From contig NZ_BCQT01000007.1 in assembly GCF_001552215.1 (NCBI RefSeq), forward strand, positions 62,001 to 126,000: DNA of 64,000 nucleotides, written 5' to 3'. The translations under genes and the position numbers were made by a program. Of the stretch, positions 34,965 to 43,224 are shown in pieces. How positions within the stretch are numbered: position 1 is the first letter of the stretch; every line of letters begins with the position of its first letter. The notes under the pieces are model-generated. The model searched no databases. It was not told the origin of the DNA and was given only the letters and a program-made list of their open reading frames with translations. The stretch comes from Actinomadura macra NBRC 14102. Lineage in GTDB: Bacteria > Actinomycetota > Actinomycetes > Streptosporangiales > Streptosporangiaceae.

Positions 34965-35675
34965 GTGAGCGCGACCCGATCGTCCCCGGCCTCCCGGCTG
35001 ACGCTGCCCGGCCTCCGCGAGGTCTACGACGCCTACGTGCGGGAGGCGGCCGCCCTGCCCGCGCTCCCGGACGCGCTGCGGGCGGAGGTGTGGACGTCGG
35101 CGCGGCTCGGGACCCTGGAGGCCGCGGCCCCGCACGCGCAGGGGCGGCGCGCCGCGCTCGGCGACCTGATCACCTGCCTGCGCGCGGCGGCGACCCCCGG
35201 CACACGGGCTTTCCTGCGGGCGCTCGCTGCGATCGGCCCGCGGGAGGGACGCCGCGCGGCGGGCCGGGCGGCGGACGCGCTCGGCGGCGTCGAGCCCGCG
35301 CCGTGGGAGGGCGCGCTCGGCCGGGTCGTCCCCGGGCAGGCATGGCTGATCCAGGAGGGGCCGCTGGACGGCGACCGCCTGGTCTGCGAGTTCCGGTACG
35401 GGGAACGGGGCCCTGCCGGGATGCACGCGCTGGCGGTCCGGCTGTCCTACGGCGACGTCCCCGCCGAAGTCGTGGTCGTCGGGGACGTGCCGGCGCTCAT
35501 GACGGCGGCCCGCCAGGCCATGCAGGCGGAGTTGTGCGTCGTCCAGCCCTACGGCGCGGCGGCGGTGGGAGTAAGGCTCCGCGCCGCGCTGAACGGCGCG
35601 GAGCCCCCGCCCGAGGCGTGCTACCCGGCGCTGGCCCTGGCCCGGCACCGCGCCGCCCTCCTCCCGGACGCCTGA
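34965..35675 (+). CDS. Hypothetical protein
   Basis: A 236-residue, soluble, Ala/Arg-rich protein that I do not recognise. The first 60 residues are helical (LPGLREVYDAYVREAAALPA), and the middle contains LVCEFRYGERGPAGMHALAV, then SYGDVPAEVVVVGDVPALM, an alternating strand-helix pattern. There is no signal peptide, membrane helix or cysteine cluster. Codon use is like its neighbours, with no sign of recent transfer. The GTG start at 34965 lacks a strong ribosome site. It stands between the sigma/anti-sigma pair and a convergent exporter operon; no functional link can be shown. Confidence 0.72.
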   Translation: MSATRSSPASRLTLPGLREVYDAYVREAAALPALPDALRAEVWTSARLGTLEAAAPHAQGRRAALGDLITCLRAAATPGTRAFLRALAAIGPREGRRAAGRAADALGGVEPAPWEGALGRVVPGQAWLIQEGPLDGDRLVCEFRYGERGPAGMHALAVRLSYGDVPAEVVVVGDVPALMTAARQAMQAELCVVQPYGAAAVGVRLRAALNGAEPPPEACYPALALARHRAALLPDA

Positions 35676-35676
35676 G

Positions 35677-36492
35677 TCAGCGGCCCATGGCGCGATAGCG
35701 GCGCGCGGCGAGCGGGAAGAACACCGCGGTGATCACCAGTGGCCAGAGCACGGCCATCAGGATGCTGTGCTGCGCGGCCCACGAGCCGCCCGCACCGCCG
35801 GGGTCTCCGAACAGCTCGCGGCAGGCGGTCACGGTCGCCGACATCGGATTCCATTCGGCGATCGCGCCGAGCCAGCCCGGCATGGTGCCGGGCGCGACGA
35901 GGGCGCTGGACAGGAACCCGATCGGCCACACCAGGATCTGGACGGTGACGACCGACTCCGGTCCCTTGGCGACCAGCCCGAGGTAGACGCCCATCCAGAC
36001 GAGCGCGAACCGCAGGAGCAGCAGCAGCCCGAGCCCGGCGAGCGCTTTCGCGGCACCCTCGTGCGCGCGCCAGCCGATGAGCAGCCCGCAGCCGGCCATG
36101 ACGGCCAGCGCGGCGACCGAGTGCAGCATGTCGGCGACGCCGCGCCCGGTGATGACGGCGGACGGGGCGGTCGGCATGGCGCGGAACCGGTCGGTCACGC
36201 CCTTGGCGGCGTCCCCGGCGATGGCGGCGAACGTGGTCTCCACGCCGAACACCATCGTCATCGCGAACATGCCGGGCATGATGAACTCCCGGTAGTTCCC
36301 GCCGCCGGGCACGTCCATCTGGCCACCGAACAGGTAGCCCATCATCAGCACGACCATCACCGGGAACAGCAGCCCGACGACGACGTCGCCGGGCTGACGG
36401 GCCCAGTGGGCGAGCGCGCGGACGGTCAGGGTCCGGCTGTCGGCGACGGCCCAGCGGAGCCGTCCGATCGGGGTCTGCGGCAAGGTCATCAT
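35677..36492 (-). CDS. ABC-2 type exporter permease (DrrB-like)
   Basis: A 271-residue membrane protein with six helices in the ABC-2 arrangement. After the amphipathic start (WAVADSRTLTVRALAHWARQ) come VVVGLLFPVMVVLMMGYLFG, then the reentrant region and the conserved FLSSALVAPGTMPGWL motif found in DrrB-type drug and lipid exporters. It forms the membrane channel for the ATPase encoded just upstream; the start codon overlaps the ATPase stop as ATGA. The cargo is probably an amphipathic or toxic compound sensed by the divergent TetR regulator, by analogy with daunorubicin and related exporters. Confidence 0.92.
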   Translation of the reverse strand: MMTLPQTPIGRLRWAVADSRTLTVRALAHWARQPGDVVVGLLFPVMVVLMMGYLFGGQMDVPGGGNYREFIMPGMFAMTMVFGVETTFAAIAGDAAKGVTDRFRAMPTAPSAVITGRGVADMLHSVAALAVMAGCGLLIGWRAHEGAAKALAGLGLLLLLRFALVWMGVYLGLVAKGPESVVTVQILVWPIGFLSSALVAPGTMPGWLGAIAEWNPMSATVTACRELFGDPGGAGGSWAAQHSILMAVLWPLVITAVFFPLAARRYRAMGR

Positions 36493-37457
36493 GCGGGCAC
36501 CTCCTTCTCGCTCTCGGCGTCCTCGGTGAGGTGCAGGAACACCTCGTCCAGCGTGGGGCGGCGCAACCCGACGTCGGCGACGCGCACGCCCGCGGCGTCC
36601 AGCGCCCGGACGGCCTCGGTGAGCGCCGCGGCACGGTCGGCGGCGGGCGCGCCCACCCGCAGGGCCTCGGCGTCGACGTCCGCCTCGGCCCCGGCTGCGC
36701 GCGACACGATCCCGGCGGCCACCGGCAGCGCGGCCGGGTCCTGCAGGACGACCTCGACGCGGTCGCCGCCGAGCCGGGCCTTGAGCTCGTCGGGGGTGCC
36801 CTCGGCGATGACGCGGCCGTGGTCGATCACCGAGATCCCGTCGGCGAGGCGATCGGCCTCCTCCAGGTACTGGGTGGTGAGCAGGACGGTGGTCCCGCCG
36901 CCCACCAGGGCGCGGACCTCGTCCCACACCTCGATGCGAGCGCGCGGGTCGAGGCCGGTGGTCGGCTCGTCCAGGAACAGCACCGGCGGCGCGAGGATCA
37001 TCGACGCGGCCAGGTCGAGGCGCCGCCGCATCCCGCCGGAATACTGCCCGGCGGGCCTGCCGGCGGCGTCGGTGAGCCGGAACCGTTCGAGCAGTTCGTC
37101 GGCCCGCCTGCGGGCCGTGCGCGCGCCGAGGTGGTAGAGACGGCCGAACATGACGAGGTTCTGCCGCCCGCTGAGCACCTCGTCCACCGCCGCGTGCTGC
37201 CCGACGAGGCCGACGCGGGTCCGCACCCGCGCGGCGCCGCGCACCACGTCGTGCCCGGCGACGCTGGCGGTGCCGCCGTCCGGCCTGGCCAGCGTGGTCA
37301 GGACGCGCACGGCGGTCGTCTTGCCCGCGCCGTTCGGGCCGAGGAGCCCGTGCACGGTCCCGGCGGGCACCCGCAGGTCGAGTCCGGCGAGGGCCTCGGT
37401 GTCGCCGTAGCGCTTGCGCAGTCCCTCGGCGATGACCGCGAACACCGGTTCGCTCAT
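36489..37457 (-). CDS. ABC exporter ATPase (DrrA-like)
   Basis: A 322-residue cytoplasmic ATPase. Walker A is GLLGPNGAGKTT (about 38-49), the Q-loop GLVGQHAAVDEVL, the ABC signature YSGGMRRRLDLA, Walker B PPVLFLDEPTTGLDP and the switch His in the VLLTTQYLEEADRL stretch (here Gln replaces the usual His, as in DrrA-type ATPases). A C-terminal DrrA-type extension ends in RPTLDEVFLHLTEDAE. The ATG at 37457 follows GGAGAGGAG. It is first in a two-gene operon with the permease and divergent from a TetR regulator, with paired operators in the 108-bp gap. Confidence 0.94.
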   Translation of the reverse strand: MSEPVFAVIAEGLRKRYGDTEALAGLDLRVPAGTVHGLLGPNGAGKTTAVRVLTTLARPDGGTASVAGHDVVRGAARVRTRVGLVGQHAAVDEVLSGRQNLVMFGRLYHLGARTARRRADELLERFRLTDAAGRPAGQYSGGMRRRLDLAASMILAPPVLFLDEPTTGLDPRARIEVWDEVRALVGGGTTVLLTTQYLEEADRLADGISVIDHGRVIAEGTPDELKARLGGDRVEVVLQDPAALPVAAGIVSRAAGAEADVDAEALRVGAPAADRAAALTEAVRALDAAGVRVADVGLRRPTLDEVFLHLTEDAESEKEVPA

Positions 37458-37482
37458 GGGTCTCCTCTCCCCGCGTCCAGCA

Positions 37483-37544
37483 AAACTCCGTACGCAATAC
37501 GGATTTACCATCACGGAGACTATAACGTACGTCGTACGGAGTTT
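37483..37544. promoter_or_regulatory. Paired inverted operators between the ABC exporter and its TetR regulator
   Basis: The element AAACTCCGTACG-NNN-TACG occurs twice in opposite orientation: plus strand at 37483-37501 and minus strand at 37544-37526. The outer 12 bp are identical. The first copy also forms the dyad CCGTA-CGCAA-TACGG (37488-37502). One copy sits close to each start codon, and TATAAC (37521-37526) lies between them, so a TetR dimer at each site could repress both directions. Confidence 0.6.
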
Positions 37545-37565
37545 CATCCCTGGGAGGATGCGACG

Positions 37566-38318
37566 GTGACGACCGAGTACAGCGGGGCCGGTGACCCCAA
37601 GCGCAGCCTGGAGTTGCTGTGGGGCGTCCAGGCCAGGCCCCGGCGCGGCCCGAAGCCCCGCCTCACCGTGGAGGAGATCGTCCGGGCGGCGGTCGAGGTC
37701 GCCGACGCCGACGGCCTGGACGCCCTGTCCATGCGCCGTATCGCCGACGAGCTGGGCGTGGCCACGATGTCGATCTACACCTATGTGCCGGGCAAGGCCG
37801 AGCTGATCGACGTGATGCTGGACCGCGCACTCGGCGAGCTGACGCCGCCGTCCGCGCCGACCTGGCGCGCCCGGCTGGAGCACATCGCCCGCGAGGGCTG
37901 GGCGCTGTTCCACCGCCACCCGTGGATGCTCCAGATCGCCGTCGCCCGCCCGCCGATGGGCCCCAACATGCTCGCCAAGTACGAGTACGAGCTGGGCGCG
38001 ATCGAGGGCCTCGGGCTGAGCGACCTGGAGATGGACTCGGTCATCGCCCTGGTCACCGGCTTCGCCGAGAGCGCCGCGCGCGGCTCGGTGAACGCCGCCG
38101 AGGCCGAGCGGCGCAGCGGCGTCAGCGACCTGGAGTGGTGGGAGGCCACCGCGCCCCTGCTGGAGCAGGTCATCGACCCGGCCGACTATCCGATCGGCAG
38201 CCGCGTCGGCACCGCCGCGGGCCAGGAGTACAACTCCGCGGTCGCCCCCGGCCGCGCCTTCGAGTTCGGCCTGGCCCGCATCCTGGACGGCATCGAGTCC
38301 CTGATCGCCTCCCGCTGA
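37566..38318 (+). CDS. TetR/AcrR family regulator of the adjacent ABC exporter
   Basis: A 250-residue one-component repressor. The N-terminal HTH (about 35-80) reads LTVEEIVRAAVEVADADGLD and SMRRIADELGVATMSIYTYV; the large C-terminal ligand domain (TetR_C-like, with MLQIAVARPPMGPNMLAKYE) is typical of the TetR/TetR_C_33 group. The basic run RPRRGPKPR precedes the HTH. GTG 37566 has GGGAGG 8 bp upstream. It is divergent from the DrrAB-like exporter and probably releases the paired operators when the exported compound binds. Confidence 0.93.
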   Translation: MTTEYSGAGDPKRSLELLWGVQARPRRGPKPRLTVEEIVRAAVEVADADGLDALSMRRIADELGVATMSIYTYVPGKAELIDVMLDRALGELTPPSAPTWRARLEHIAREGWALFHRHPWMLQIAVARPPMGPNMLAKYEYELGAIEGLGLSDLEMDSVIALVTGFAESAARGSVNAAEAERRSGVSDLEWWEATAPLLEQVIDPADYPIGSRVGTAAGQEYNSAVAPGRAFEFGLARILDGIESLIASR

Positions 38319-38337
38319 CCGCTCCCTCGGCCGCCCG

Positions 38338-40878
38338 TCACCCGCGGCGCGGGTCTTCGGGCCAGGCGTGCCGGGGATAGCGGCCGCGCAGCTCGGCCCG
38401 GACCGCCCGGTACCCCTCGCCCCAGAAGGACGCCAGGTCCGCGGTGACCGCTGCGGGCCGCCCCGCCGGGGACAGCAGGTGCACCACCAGCGGCACCCGC
38501 CCGCCCGCGAGCCGCGGCGCCTCCTCCCAGCCGAACAGCTCCTGCAGCTTCACCGCCAGGACCGGCCGCTCCCCCGCGTAGTCCACCCGGATCCGGGCCC
38601 CGGACGGCACCCGCACCCGCTCGGGTGCCAGCTCGTCCAGCCGCGCCGCGAGGTCCCACGGCAGCAGCCCCCGCAGCATCGCCGCGACGTCCACCCGCGC
38701 CAGGTCGGCCCGCCGCCGCGCCCCGCCCAGCCACTCCGGGACACGCTCCAGCAGCGCCGGGTCGTCCACCGCGGGCCACGGCTCGCCGATCGCGTCGCGC
38801 AGGAACGCCAGCCGCTCCCGCAGCGCGACGGCGCCCGGCGTCCAGGTGAACAGCCCGAGCCCCTCGGCGCGCACGCCCTCCAGCAATGCCGCGCGCACCA
38901 GCCCCGGATCGGGCTTGCGCAACGGCCGCGTCCCCAACTCGATCGCCCCGAGCCGCTCGACGTGCCGCGCCACCACGTCCCCGTCCCGCCAGACGACCTC
39001 GTCCACCGCTTCCAGCAGCGGCGCCGCCGCCAGCCGGGCGATGTCCTCGTCGATCACCACGGCCTGCCGCACCCGCGCCGACGCGCTCCCGGCGGGCCGG
39101 TCGGCCGCCGCGACCGCCAGCCACTGCGGCCGCGCCCCGGCCAGCGCCGACCCGTCCGCGAGCACCGCCCCGGTCCCCGATGCCATCAGATACCCGCCGC
39201 CGCCCCGCGCCCGCGCCACCCGCTCCGGAAACGCCAGCGCCACCACCGCCCCCGCCACAAGGTCGTCCCCCCTCCCCCGAACACCCCACCCGGCAGAAAC
39301 CTCACCCCGCGTGAGGGACTCACCTTGGGTGGGCAGGTCCTGGTCTGGGTTGGGCAGGGCGTTGTGGAGGCGGCGGGACTCGTCGCGCCAGCGGGCGGCG
39401 TGGGAGTCGGCGGGACGGCCGCGGCGGAGGGCGCGCCAGGTGGCGGTGAGGTCGTCGCCCGCCGCTCGGGGCGGGGGCTCCGACAGCAGCGCGACGATGT
39501 GCGAGGCGTCGCGGGCACCCACCTCGCGGGCGCCGTCGATCAGGGCGCGGGCCAGGCGGGGGTGGACGCCGACGCGGGCGAGGGCCCGGCCACGGTCGGT
39601 GACCCGGCCGTCCCGGACGGCACCGAGCGCGTGCAGGGTGGTGCGGGCGGCGTCCAGGGCCGCGGCGGGGGGCGGGTCGGGTAGGGCGAGGCCGCTCGCG
39701 TCGGGGTCGCCCCAGCAGGCGGCCTTCAGGGCGAAGGCGGTGAGGTCGGCCAGCTCGATCTCGGGCCGCGGACGGGCGGGGAGACGGTCGTGCTCGGCCT
39801 CGGTCCAGCAGCGGTAGACGGTTCCGGGGGCCTCGCGTCCGGCGCGACCGGCACGCTGGTCGGCGGTGGCGCGAGAAGCGCGGACGGTGGTCAGCGACCC
39901 CAGGCCGCGGGCGTGGTCGGTACGCGGCTCGCGCGCCAGGCCTGCGTCGACGACGATCCGCACGCCCGGGACGGTGAGGCTCGACTCGGCGACGGAGGTG
40001 GCGAGGACGACGCGGCGGCCCGCGGCGGCGGTGAGCACCGCGTCCTGGACGGCGGGCGGCGCCTGCCCGTGGATCTGCAGGACGTCCGCGGGAACACCGG
40101 TGAGCTGCCCCGCGACGCGGGCGATCTCCCCCGCGCCGGGCAGGAAGCACAGGACGTCGCCGTCCTGCTCGGCGAGCGCGCGACGGACGGTGGCGGCGAC
40201 GTGGGCGAGTAGCGCCGGGTCCACGCGCATCCCATGGGGAGGCGGGACGGGCCGGGGCGGCGGCGACCACACGGTCCGGACGGGGTGCAGCGCGGCCGCG
40301 GTCTCCACGATGGGCGCCGGCCCGGCGTCGCCGCCGAGCAGGTGCGCCCAGGGGCCGGTGTCGGCGGTGGCGGACGCCGCGACCAGCCGCAGGTCGGGGC
40401 GCAGCGCGGCGCGCACGTCGAGCAGGAAGGCCAGCGCGGTGTCGGCGTCCAGGTGGCGCTCATGGCACTCGTCCAGGATCACGGTGCCGACGTCCGCGAT
40501 CTCGGGGTCGGACTGGAGACGCTGGAGCAGGACACCGGTGGTGACGACGTCGATGCGGGAGCCGGGGCGCGCCTCGCCGCGGACGGTGACGCCGACGCGG
40601 CCGCCGACGTGCTCGCCGAGCAGCCAGGCCATCCGGCGGGCGGCGGCGCGGGCGGCGAGGCGGCGGGGCTCCAGGACGAGGATCTTGCCCTCGGTGGACG
40701 GACCGCCGAGGGCGAGGCCCGCGAGGGCCAGCGGCACGAGGGTGGTCTTGCCCGTCCCCGGTGGCGCGGCGAGGACGGCCGCGCCGTGACCGGCGAGGGC
40801 CGTGCGTAGGGCGGGGACGGCGCGATGGACGGGCAGGCCCTCCGCGTCCGGCATGCGCGGGGAGCGGATGTGTTGCAT
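38338..40878 (-). CDS. hrpB: ATP-dependent helicase HrpB
   Basis: An 846-residue DEAH-type superfamily 2 helicase, close to the family length. Motif I is AAPPGTGKTTLVPLAL (about 38-53), motif II VILDECHERHLD (DECH), motif III VAASATADTG, motif VI region ATADQRAGRAGREAPG. The HA2 helical domain and the HrpB-specific C-terminal domain (ending in FWGEGYRAVRAELRGRYPRHAWPED) follow. It acts on RNA or DNA in the cytoplasm; the physiological role of HrpB is not established. GTG 40881 and ATG 40878 adjoin; ATG is used. Convergent with the TetR gene, 19 bp away. Confidence 0.93.
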   Translation of the reverse strand: MQHIRSPRMPDAEGLPVHRAVPALRTALAGHGAAVLAAPPGTGKTTLVPLALAGLALGGPSTEGKILVLEPRRLAARAAARRMAWLLGEHVGGRVGVTVRGEARPGSRIDVVTTGVLLQRLQSDPEIADVGTVILDECHERHLDADTALAFLLDVRAALRPDLRLVAASATADTGPWAHLLGGDAGPAPIVETAAALHPVRTVWSPPPRPVPPPHGMRVDPALLAHVAATVRRALAEQDGDVLCFLPGAGEIARVAGQLTGVPADVLQIHGQAPPAVQDAVLTAAAGRRVVLATSVAESSLTVPGVRIVVDAGLAREPRTDHARGLGSLTTVRASRATADQRAGRAGREAPGTVYRCWTEAEHDRLPARPRPEIELADLTAFALKAACWGDPDASGLALPDPPPAAALDAARTTLHALGAVRDGRVTDRGRALARVGVHPRLARALIDGAREVGARDASHIVALLSEPPPRAAGDDLTATWRALRRGRPADSHAARWRDESRRLHNALPNPDQDLPTQGESLTRGEVSAGWGVRGRGDDLVAGAVVALAFPERVARARGGGGYLMASGTGAVLADGSALAGARPQWLAVAAADRPAGSASARVRQAVVIDEDIARLAAAPLLEAVDEVVWRDGDVVARHVERLGAIELGTRPLRKPDPGLVRAALLEGVRAEGLGLFTWTPGAVALRERLAFLRDAIGEPWPAVDDPALLERVPEWLGGARRRADLARVDVAAMLRGLLPWDLAARLDELAPERVRVPSGARIRVDYAGERPVLAVKLQELFGWEEAPRLAGGRVPLVVHLLSPAGRPAAVTADLASFWGEGYRAVRAELRGRYPRHAWPEDPRRG

Positions 40879-41190
40879 CACTCCAGTGTGGCGGCAGTGG
40901 CCACTAGCGTGTCCGCTCGGTGATCGTCCACGTGAGAAATGCCACCAGGACGAAGGGCGCAGTGCGGGTTACGGTGATAGTTGCATCGAGCATTTCGTCC
41001 ATTCATGTAGAACGTTCTAAGAGCCTCCCAAAAATCTGCCCGGCCAACCATGACAAAAGTCCAGGTAAGCAACGCCTTCGACCCTCGAAGTTGCCATGCG
41101 GACTGACTTCTCTCACCAAGGTAAGTGTGGCGACAAAGCCTCCGCTATCCCCATAATGGGGTCGTCGTCGCAGGGTGCCAGGAGGTTCAG
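40879..41190. other. AT-richer gap between hrpB and the NERD gene, with a 12-bp palindrome
   Basis: A 312-bp stretch visibly richer in A and T than its surroundings. It contains the perfect palindrome TAGAACGTTCTA (41008-41019) and ends with AGGAGG before the NERD start. No protein is supported on either strand. The GAAC/GTTC arms recall the mycobacterial-type LexA half-sites, but LexA needs four bases between them, and here there are none. Confidence 0.4.
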
Positions 41191-41970
41191 ATGATCGGCA
41201 GCTCCATCTACCTCAGAGATAGGGCAGCGTTCACGGGGGGCTCGCCGCAGGCGGTTTACGAGGAACTTTGGCAGAAGGACCGAAAGGGGAGATTGCGGAC
41301 CCGCGCAATTCTGGCGGGGGCGGCGCTCGGACTGTGCGGAGCGCTGGTCAACGCAGTTTTCGGAATCGTGGTCGCACTGCTGGTCGCGGGAGCCGACACC
41401 CTGGTGCATTGGCGGATATACCATGCGGCGAGCGTGTGGCGCCGCGGGCTGCGCGGCGAGGACCGGATGAACCGGCTGCTGCGCCTCACCCTGGAGCGGC
41501 GCGGCCACCGGGTGCTGATCGCGCGGACGATCCCCGGACATGGGTCCGCCGACCAGCTTGTCGTCGGACCTGGCGGCGTGTGGCTGGTGCACAACGAGGC
41601 TTGGCAGCCCGACTTCGAGTTGTCGCACCACGGCGGTCGCCTGTTCATCGATGGCCGCACCCAGTCCAAGCTGGTCGGCGGCTTGACCGCGCGGGCCGAG
41701 GCCGCCGCACGGCTGATCTCGGAGCGCGCGCAGACGCCGGTGAAGGTGACGCCGGTGCTGGCCGTCCATGGCGGGCAGTTGCCGCGCCGGACGCCGTTCC
41801 AGGCCGACGGCATCACGTTCGCCCGGCCGCTGAAGCTGGTGCGCTGGATGCGCCGCAACCCGACCGCCGACTACACCGCGGACGAGGTGGAGGAGATCAC
41901 CCGCGCCGCCGTCCATGCGCTGCCGATCGGAGGACGCGTCATGCCGGCCGCCGTCTCGACGGCGAAGTGA
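41191..41970 (+). CDS. NERD domain (nuclease-related) membrane-associated protein
   Basis: A 259-residue protein. A short N-terminal part (IYLRDRAAFTGGSPQAVYEE) and a hydrophobic pair (about 40-72, AILAGAALGLCGALVNAVFG) precede the NERD domain: GLRGEDRMNRLLRLTLERRG, SADQLVVGPGGVWLVHNEAW and FIDGRTQSKLVGGL. The Asp in SADQLV and the position of the usual ExK motif correspond to a PD-(D/E)xK-like fold, but the ExK is not obvious (VHNEAW), so nuclease activity is doubtful. ATG 41191 follows AGGAGG by 6 bp. The flanking DNA is AT-richer than average. No partner gene is evident. Confidence 0.8.
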   Translation: MIGSSIYLRDRAAFTGGSPQAVYEELWQKDRKGRLRTRAILAGAALGLCGALVNAVFGIVVALLVAGADTLVHWRIYHAASVWRRGLRGEDRMNRLLRLTLERRGHRVLIARTIPGHGSADQLVVGPGGVWLVHNEAWQPDFELSHHGGRLFIDGRTQSKLVGGLTARAEAAARLISERAQTPVKVTPVLAVHGGQLPRRTPFQADGITFARPLKLVRWMRRNPTADYTADEVEEITRAAVHALPIGGRVMPAAVSTAK

Positions 41971-42110
41971 TGGCCGACACCAACCGTCCGGATTCCGGGC
42001 AGCGCGCGGCGGACCGCGCGGGCGCCCGAACGGACCGCCACATGGCCGCGGGGCGCCGCGTCAGCGAAGCGCCCGCGGATGTGTGGCCCCAGCACCTGTG
42101 GCCGGAGGGC

Positions 42111-42635
42111 TCACCCGCCGCCCACAGGGCGCCCACCGCCCGTACGGGGACCGCCACCCGTGCGGGCGGTGCGGCGCAGCCACAGCAGTCCCACGACCGG
42201 CAGGACGAGCGGCACAAAGCCGTAACCGCGCCCGAAACCGGACCAGACCGTCTCGTCCGGGAACGCCGCCGCGTCGACGACGCTCAGCGTCCCCACGACC
42301 AGCACGCCGGCCAGTTCCACCGTGCACGCTGCGACGGCGACGCGGAACGAGGTGCGCCCACCGCGGGCCAGCGCGGCCGTCGCAAGGACGTAGACGACTG
42401 CGGCGAACGCCGACAGCGCGTAGGCGACCGGCGCATCGGAGAACCGCGTGCCGATCTGCACGCCGGCACGCGCCCCCGCGGCCAGCGCGAAGATCGCGTA
42501 GACGGCGACCAGCAGCCGCCCGGGCCCGGTGCCCGTGGCGGCGCGGGCCCCCGCGGTGCCCGTGCGGGCATCGGTGCCGGCGCGGGCACCGGCGTCCGCA
42601 CGGGCTCCGGGCCCGACCCGCTCGGACTCAGGCAC
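42111..42635 (-). CDS. Integral membrane protein, unknown function
   Basis: A 174-residue protein. An Ala/Gly/Thr-rich N-terminal tail of about 40 residues leads into four hydrophobic segments: LLVAVYAIFALAAGARAGVQ, AYALSAFAAVVYVLATAALA, VAVAACTVELAGVLVVGTLS and FVPLVLPVVGLLWL. It overlaps the upstream small membrane gene by 8 bp, so both are expressed together. This pair is common in actinomycetes in my recollection but has no known role. Codon use matches its surroundings. Confidence 0.8.
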   Translation of the reverse strand: MPESERVGPGARADAGARAGTDARTGTAGARAATGTGPGRLLVAVYAIFALAAGARAGVQIGTRFSDAPVAYALSAFAAVVYVLATAALARGGRTSFRVAVAACTVELAGVLVVGTLSVVDAAAFPDETVWSGFGRGYGFVPLVLPVVGLLWLRRTARTGGGPRTGGGRPVGGG

Positions 42636-42993
42636 CGGTGCCGTCCCAGATCTGGTTCATCCTGACGATCATCACAGCGACGGCCAGGCAGGCGACGACG
42701 ATCACGCCTGGCCCGTAGCGGGAGCGCTCCAGCAGCCCCCAGCCGGCGCCCGCGGCGGGGACGAGCAGCGCCCCCAGCAGGTACCCGATGAAGGTGGCCG
42801 GATCGTCCGGGCCCTCATCACCGCCGACCTTGACGAACCCGATGACGGTCTGCGCGATCAACAGCGCCTCCAGGACGCCGAGGACGACCAGGTGCGGGAC
42901 GCCCATCGCCCGGTCGCGCAGCGTCGTCACCAGGGCGTGGGCGGCGGCCAGCAACGCCACCACGACAATCATGATGGCCAGCACGTTCGTCAC
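42628..42993 (-). CDS. Small integral membrane protein, unknown function
   Basis: A 121-residue protein with four hydrophobic segments: LAIMIVVVALLAAAHALVTT, LVVLGVLEALLIAQTVIGFV, FIGYLLGALLVPAAGAGWGL and VIVVACLAVAVMIVRM, ending in NQIWDGTGA. The acidic loop GGDEGPDDP separates helices 2 and 3. It is first in a two-gene operon with the 174-residue membrane protein and overlaps it by 8 bp. No catalytic residues are apparent. Probably a complex with its neighbour; that is inference. Confidence 0.8.
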   Translation of the reverse strand: MTNVLAIMIVVVALLAAAHALVTTLRDRAMGVPHLVVLGVLEALLIAQTVIGFVKVGGDEGPDDPATFIGYLLGALLVPAAGAGWGLLERSRYGPGVIVVACLAVAVMIVRMNQIWDGTGA

Positions 42994-43175
42994 GAAGAGA
43001 GAGTACTACCGCCTGTTGTTCATCGAAGGCGCCTGGTCAGGAAAGAGGCGGCGGACCCGGCGGCGCAGGATGCCGCGCCACCAGCCCGAGTCATCCTCGG
43101 CGTACCGGCCGCGGGAGGTGCGGGCGCTGACCTCTGCTTAGGTCCGCCTGCGTGCCCGGTCGCCCGCAGGACGAC

Positions 43176-43207
43176 GAGAACCCCGCCGAGTGACTCGGCG
43201 GGGTCTC
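43176..43207 (-). terminator. Terminator of the tectonin gene
   Basis: ACCCCGCCGAG (43180-43190) and CTCGGCGGGGT (43194-43204) form a perfect 11-bp stem with a 3-nt loop, extended by GAG/CTC beyond one bulged base. It lies about 18 bp past the stop of the minus-strand tectonin gene. Confidence 0.75.
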
Positions 43208-43224
43208 GGGTGAGCCACTCGGGC

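Noticed and set aside
41008..41019. TAGAACGTTCTA considered as a LexA (SOS) box or KstR site
   Set aside because: LexA boxes of actinomycetes need GAAC-N4-GTTC and KstR sites AAC-N2-GTT; here the arms abut with no spacer.
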